From: Fimenecus sp045543095
Lineage (GTDB): Bacteria; Bacillota; Clostridia; Oscillospirales; Acutalibacteraceae
Reading direction: 5' to 3'
Length of the DNA stretch: 33,206 bases
Assembly: GCA_045543095.1 (NCBI GenBank)
Contig: JAZQMC010000024.1
Coordinates: forward strand, 1-33,206
Shown here: positions 30,938 through 33,206 of the stretch, piece after piece
Numbering within the stretch: the stretch's first letter is position 1
Layout of the letters: each line of letters starts with the position of its first letter
Made by a program: the position numbers and the translations under genes
The notes under the pieces: generated by a model
Told to the model about the DNA's origin: nothing
Seen by the model: the letters and a program-made list of their open reading frames with translations, nothing else
Database searches by the model: none

Positions 30938-32452
30938 TTATATGTTCCATATTATTTCTGAACTACCATCCTCATACATAACAATTGATTTAATCAATAC
31001 ATTACAGATAGCTTTACGCTCTCTAAAGTTTGCCTTGTTCCATCTCTTTGCAAAATTGACGGTTTCTTTGACATTATTGCTTGAAATAAGTAAATCATCA
31101 ATGTTATCAAGATATTTTCGCTTTTCGTTTGTAAGTGTTTTTGCTTTTTCATTAAGTACAGAAATCATTTCTTCATTAAGAGAACCGGACAAAATGGCAT
31201 CACTTAAAGTTGAAAGTTTTTGCTCAACCTCTTTTACTTTTAGCTTAATCAAATTGATTTGAGCGGTGTTTTCCTCTGAATGATGCACCCTTGATAATTT
31301 GAGTGAGTTTAGTTTTTCAGATATACAATCATCTATCATAGCTTCGATATCTTCTACATAAATAGTTTGTCTAATACCAGAGCAGGTTTTCTTGTGCGTT
31401 TTCCCAGCACACAAGAAATATTGTCTTGTAGAGCCTTTAACAGTTGTCATTGTATGTCCACACTTTGAGCATACAAGCTTTCCGGACAACCAAGAAGTAT
31501 TATTACTAATAGCATTACCAATTTGTTTGTTTTGTTCAAGTTTCCTTTGACATTTCAGAAAGGTTTGTGAATCCACCAAGCCTTCACTTTCAAGCAAAAC
31601 AATTTTCATATCGCTCCAATCCAAAAGATTTTTGTCGTGTGTAGATTTGCCATATAGTTGTATATTATGGCTACCGTCAAAATCTTCGATATTGCCAACA
31701 ATATTTGTGTTCTGCCTTTCATAATATTCATAAATATCAGCATCCGCCTTTACATAGATAGGATTGCGTAGTAAAGTTCCGAGCTTTCCCGTAGTCCAAT
31801 CTGTGCCGTATAGCGGTTTTATTCCATTTTCCAACAGATTAGCCTGTAACATTCTTAAAGTTACTGCTGGTTGGGAATACACTTCAAATATATATTTTAT
31901 ATGCTCGGCTTCTTCTTTGTTTGGGACAAACCTTTTGGTTTTAATTCCTGCGATTACTGCATCCTGAAGATTATATCCATAAACCCGTCTGCCTCCGGCA
32001 TAAAGACCTAAATCTGACCTTTTGGCATACGCATCTCTGATACGATTTACGATTGAAGTTCTCTCGAACTCTGCAAAGACCATAAGTAGCTTACATATCA
32101 TCTCCCCATAGGGCGAAGAAGTGTCGAAGCACTCCTGAGAACTTACAAATTCTACATTGAAATTCTTGAACTCTGCTAACATATCAACGAAGTCAATTAA
32201 AGAACGGCTCACCCTGTCAAGCTTATAAACAATTACCTTTTTCACCTTGCCTCGCCGTATGTCCTTCATTAACGCCTGAAACTCTGGTCTATTGGTGTTT
32301 TTACCCGAATATCCTTTATCTGAAAAAGCCTTTACTTTTAAGTGCTTTTCATCAGGTCGCACCATTGATTTGCAATATTCGAGCTGCGTTTCTATACTAA
32401 TGGAATTTTCCTTATCTATACTTTGTCGGGCGTACAACGCTATATAATTCAT
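30938..32452 (-). CDS. Large serine recombinase (site-specific integrase)
   Basis: This 504-residue integrase has the N-terminal resolvase domain with catalytic S11 in 'YARQSIDKEN', 'YKLDRVSRSLIDFVDML' (arginines of the active site) and 'FAEFERTSIVNRI'. It then has the recombinase domain ('GRRVYGYNL', 'LLRNPIYV') and a zinc ribbon with CSKC and later Cys in 'YFLCAGKTHKKTC'. A coiled coil (about 380-460) follows. This is the architecture of phiC31/TnpX-type enzymes that integrate and excise elements without host factors. The ATG at 32452 is chosen over an upstream in-frame start (32479) because AAGGAGG lies nine bases before it and the upstream codons lie in a hairpin. The last 24 bases overlap the cotJC frame. 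Confidence 0.95.
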   Translation of the reverse strand: MNYIALYARQSIDKENSISIETQLEYCKSMVRPDEKHLKVKAFSDKGYSGKNTNRPEFQALMKDIRRGKVKKVIVYKLDRVSRSLIDFVDMLAEFKNFNVEFVSSQECFDTSSPYGEMICKLLMVFAEFERTSIVNRIRDAYAKRSDLGLYAGGRRVYGYNLQDAVIAGIKTKRFVPNKEEAEHIKYIFEVYSQPAVTLRMLQANLLENGIKPLYGTDWTTGKLGTLLRNPIYVKADADIYEYYERQNTNIVGNIEDFDGSHNIQLYGKSTHDKNLLDWSDMKIVLLESEGLVDSQTFLKCQRKLEQNKQIGNAISNNTSWLSGKLVCSKCGHTMTTVKGSTRQYFLCAGKTHKKTCSGIRQTIYVEDIEAMIDDCISEKLNSLKLSRVHHSEENTAQINLIKLKVKEVEQKLSTLSDAILSGSLNEEMISVLNEKAKTLTNEKRKYLDNIDDLLISSNNVKETVNFAKRWNKANFRERKAICNVLIKSIVMYEDGSSEIIWNI

Positions 32453-32471
32453 AACATCAAGCCTCCTTTTA

Positions 32472-32498
32472 CCCACCATCAGAATAGCTGATGGTGGG
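32472..32498 (-). promoter_or_regulatory. Hairpin directly upstream of the recombinase ribosome site
   Basis: CCCACCATCAG (32472-32482) and CTGATGGTGGG (32488-32498) are exact complements around AATAG. On the minus strand, the stem ends three bases (TAA) before the AAAGGAGG site of the recombinase. It follows the stop of the 61-residue gene. It may attenuate transcription or control recombinase translation. Confidence 0.6.
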
Positions 32499-32507
32499 AT
32501 AAATAGG

Positions 32508-32693
32508 TCATACGCTCACTTTGCGATTGCTTGTAAAGATGCGGTAAAGTTCTTCCGCAATCCTTTCTTCAAGCTCTCGTTTTTCTGTTTCTGTAAGCAC
32601 AACGCTGTGCTTTACTGTATGTGTACGGGATTTAGAGTCAATAAACTCTGAAATACCGATTTCTTTGGTAGCTAATTCATTGAAATTAAGCAT
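32508..32693 (-). CDS. Small protein of unknown function upstream of the recombinase
   Basis: This is a 61-residue charged protein starting at ATG 32693 with GGAGGT eight bases before it, so it is probably expressed. The sequence has a short beta-like segment ('THTVKHSVVLT') followed by a helix ('ETEKRELEERIAEELYRIF') and a basic end. The strand-then-helix layout weakly recalls TnpW-type accessory proteins of clostridial transposons, but I cannot claim homology. A recombination directionality factor is another possibility from its size and position. Its stop is about 55 bases before the recombinase ATG, with a hairpin between. Confidence 0.65.
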   Translation of the reverse strand: MLNFNELATKEIGISEFIDSKSRTHTVKHSVVLTETEKRELEERIAEELYRIFTSNRKVSV

Positions 32694-32728
32694 TACTATG
32701 TACCTCCGTTTGATTTAATACATAATAT

Positions 32729-32741
32729 GCTTGATACAAGC
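32729..32741. promoter_or_regulatory. Short palindrome upstream of the 61-residue gene
   Basis: GCTTG (32729-32733) and CAAGC (32737-32741) are exact complements separated by ATA, flanked by AT-rich DNA. It may be an operator for the element's own control. The short half-sites make this tentative. Confidence 0.3.
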
Positions 32742-32774
32742 TATATTATTCTGTACGAACACACGAGGTTTCGC

Positions 32775-33206
32775 TTAAATGCAACCACATAAGGCTGCTT
32801 TGTTATTTTCAACATCAATACCATTATCTGCAATAATTATGTCTGTAAAATCACAGTTTAGTTCACGATTGATAAATTCGATAATAGCACTGTGTTTGTA
32901 CTCTACAAATACAGTTGTCAGCATTTGTGGAATAACTCTTGACCTTGCTTTGTAGCACCTGTCATAATAATAAGCCTCAACCGCTCCCAAGTTATTTTTA
33001 TAATAACTAATCCGTAGATATATTTTACGGTGTATGCGATTGGCTAATCTTGTTGTAAGTGTTTGAGGTAGTCCATTGATAGAACTTCCATTACCTACGA
33101 ATATCAAGAATTTATACCCTCTCCTAAGCTCATTGAGCTTAACAGAAATAAATTCTTCTGTTGTCAATTCAGAAAATGAATTAATAACTTCAAATCCATA
33201 ATATGT
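32775..33206 (-). CDS. Element-borne protein of unknown function (5' end off window)
   Basis: The open frame continues without a stop to the right edge, giving 143 visible codons. The internal TTG at 33167 has no ribosome site, so the true start is probably outside the window. I recognise no family. Visible features are a hydrophobic stretch 'GYKFLIFVGNGSSINGLP', many Tyr and Arg residues in the middle ('YYYDRCYKARSR'), and a final segment 'FTDIIIADNGIDVENNKAA' ending in CGCI. There is no signal peptide in the visible part. It lies upstream of the 61-residue gene on the same strand, about 80 bases apart. Confidence 0.6.
   Translation of the reverse strand, partial: TYYGFEVINSFSELTTEEFISVKLNELRRGYKFLIFVGNGSSINGLPQTLTTRLANRIHRKIYLRISYYKNNLGAVEAYYYDRCYKARSRVIPQMLTTVFVEYKHSAIIEFINRELNCDFTDIIIADNGIDVENNKAALCGCI

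Larger units (their letters stand above)
30341..30961 (+). pseudogene. cotJC: Spore coat protein CotJC (manganese-catalase family), apparent 3' truncation and foreign tail
   Basis: The 206-codon frame starts at ATG 30341. It is clear CotJC up to about residue 175, with 'QFGGPDGELAASLRYFSQRY', 'DIATEELNHLEMV' (E64, E65, H68), 'DLHEDLAAEQKARATYENIL' and 'TREIAHYQRFGE' (E166, H169), so the manganese ligands are kept. After 'RFGE' the family normally continues with an 'ALRIVQD-L' type helix and a Phe/Tyr/Asn-rich end. Here the tail (30866-30961) is unlike that. It reads through the perfect hairpin at 30907-30932 and ends 24 bases inside the oppositely oriented recombinase gene. I infer that element DNA replaced the native 3' end. 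Alternatively, it is a functional variant C-terminus. Labelled pseudogene for the broken end, with core domain intact. Confidence 0.65.
30866..33206 (-). mobile_element. End of an integrated element encoding a large serine recombinase (partial)
   Basis: The stretch from the cotJC junction to the right edge holds a large serine integrase and at least two small genes of unknown function, all on the minus strand, with no housekeeping gene. The recombinase gene lies at the very end of the element with its 3' end at the boundary, as is typical for prophages and integrative elements using this enzyme class. The rest and the other boundary are outside the window, so phage, conjugative element or transposon cannot be told apart. 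Confidence 0.7.

Noticed and set aside
1..33206. CRISPR arrays, rRNA genes, insertion-sequence ends, replication origin
   Set aside because: No regularly spaced repeats, rRNA sequence, transposase with terminal inverted repeats or DnaA-box cluster was seen on reading both strands.

Overview
The window looks like an AT-rich, spore-forming, anaerobic member of the Clostridia, plausibly an Oscillospiraceae/Ruminococcaceae-type gut bacterium. The evidence is Gram-positive style: strong AGGAGG-type ribosome sites, TTG/GTG starts, diacylglyceryl-lipoprotein binding proteins, a Firmicute-type LexA box, a cotJABC spore-coat operon, and a tRNA-Pro with encoded CCA. This placement is inferred from gene content and was not tested by a search.

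Layout. (1) 1-3715, minus: a branched-chain amino acid ABC importer, livK-livH-livM-livG, with livG running off the left edge. It has a near-consensus promoter and two perfect inverted repeats between livK and livH. (2) 3907-5426, minus: a membrane-spanning M28-family peptidase and a tRNA-Pro(GGG), each with its own promoter and terminator. (3) 5559-7828, plus: a membrane-anchored endonuclease/exonuclease/phosphatase-fold protein and DNA polymerase IV, whose promoter spacer holds an exact LexA/SOS box. (4) 7831-15512, minus: an ABC-F ATPase, then (transcribed towards it) xpt-bmpA-nupO-nupP-nupQ, a purine salvage and nucleoside import unit. (5) 15676-23724, plus: a complete maltodextrin-type unit with a lipoprotein, two permeases, an MsmK/MalK ATPase, MalQ and GlgP. 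It ends in a dispersed-looking intergenic repeat that folds as a terminator. (6) 23881-25706, plus: a small membrane protein, a single-domain biotin ligase and BioY. (7) 25722-29785, minus: a membrane-anchored protein with a Cys-rich C-terminal domain, then deoC-deoB-cdd-pdp for (deoxy)nucleoside catabolism. (8) 29912-30961, plus: cotJA-cotJB-cotJC. (9) about 30866-33206, minus: the end of an integrated element with a large serine recombinase and two unknown genes.

How it fits together. Two nucleoside-related modules (xpt/nup import and deo/cdd/pdp catabolism) flank an alpha-glucan uptake and phosphorolysis module. Imported nucleosides can be cleaved and the pentose phosphate fed to glycolysis, while maltodextrins are disproportionated and phosphorolysed.

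The most interesting place is the right end. The cotJC frame keeps all its expected manganese-catalase ligands, but its tail appears foreign. It reads through a perfect hairpin and ends antisense to the last codons of the serine recombinase. This is the arrangement expected if a recombinase-bearing element sits inside the 3' part of a mother-cell sporulation gene, as with the known skin-type intervening elements. The other half of cotJC, if it exists, lies outside this window.
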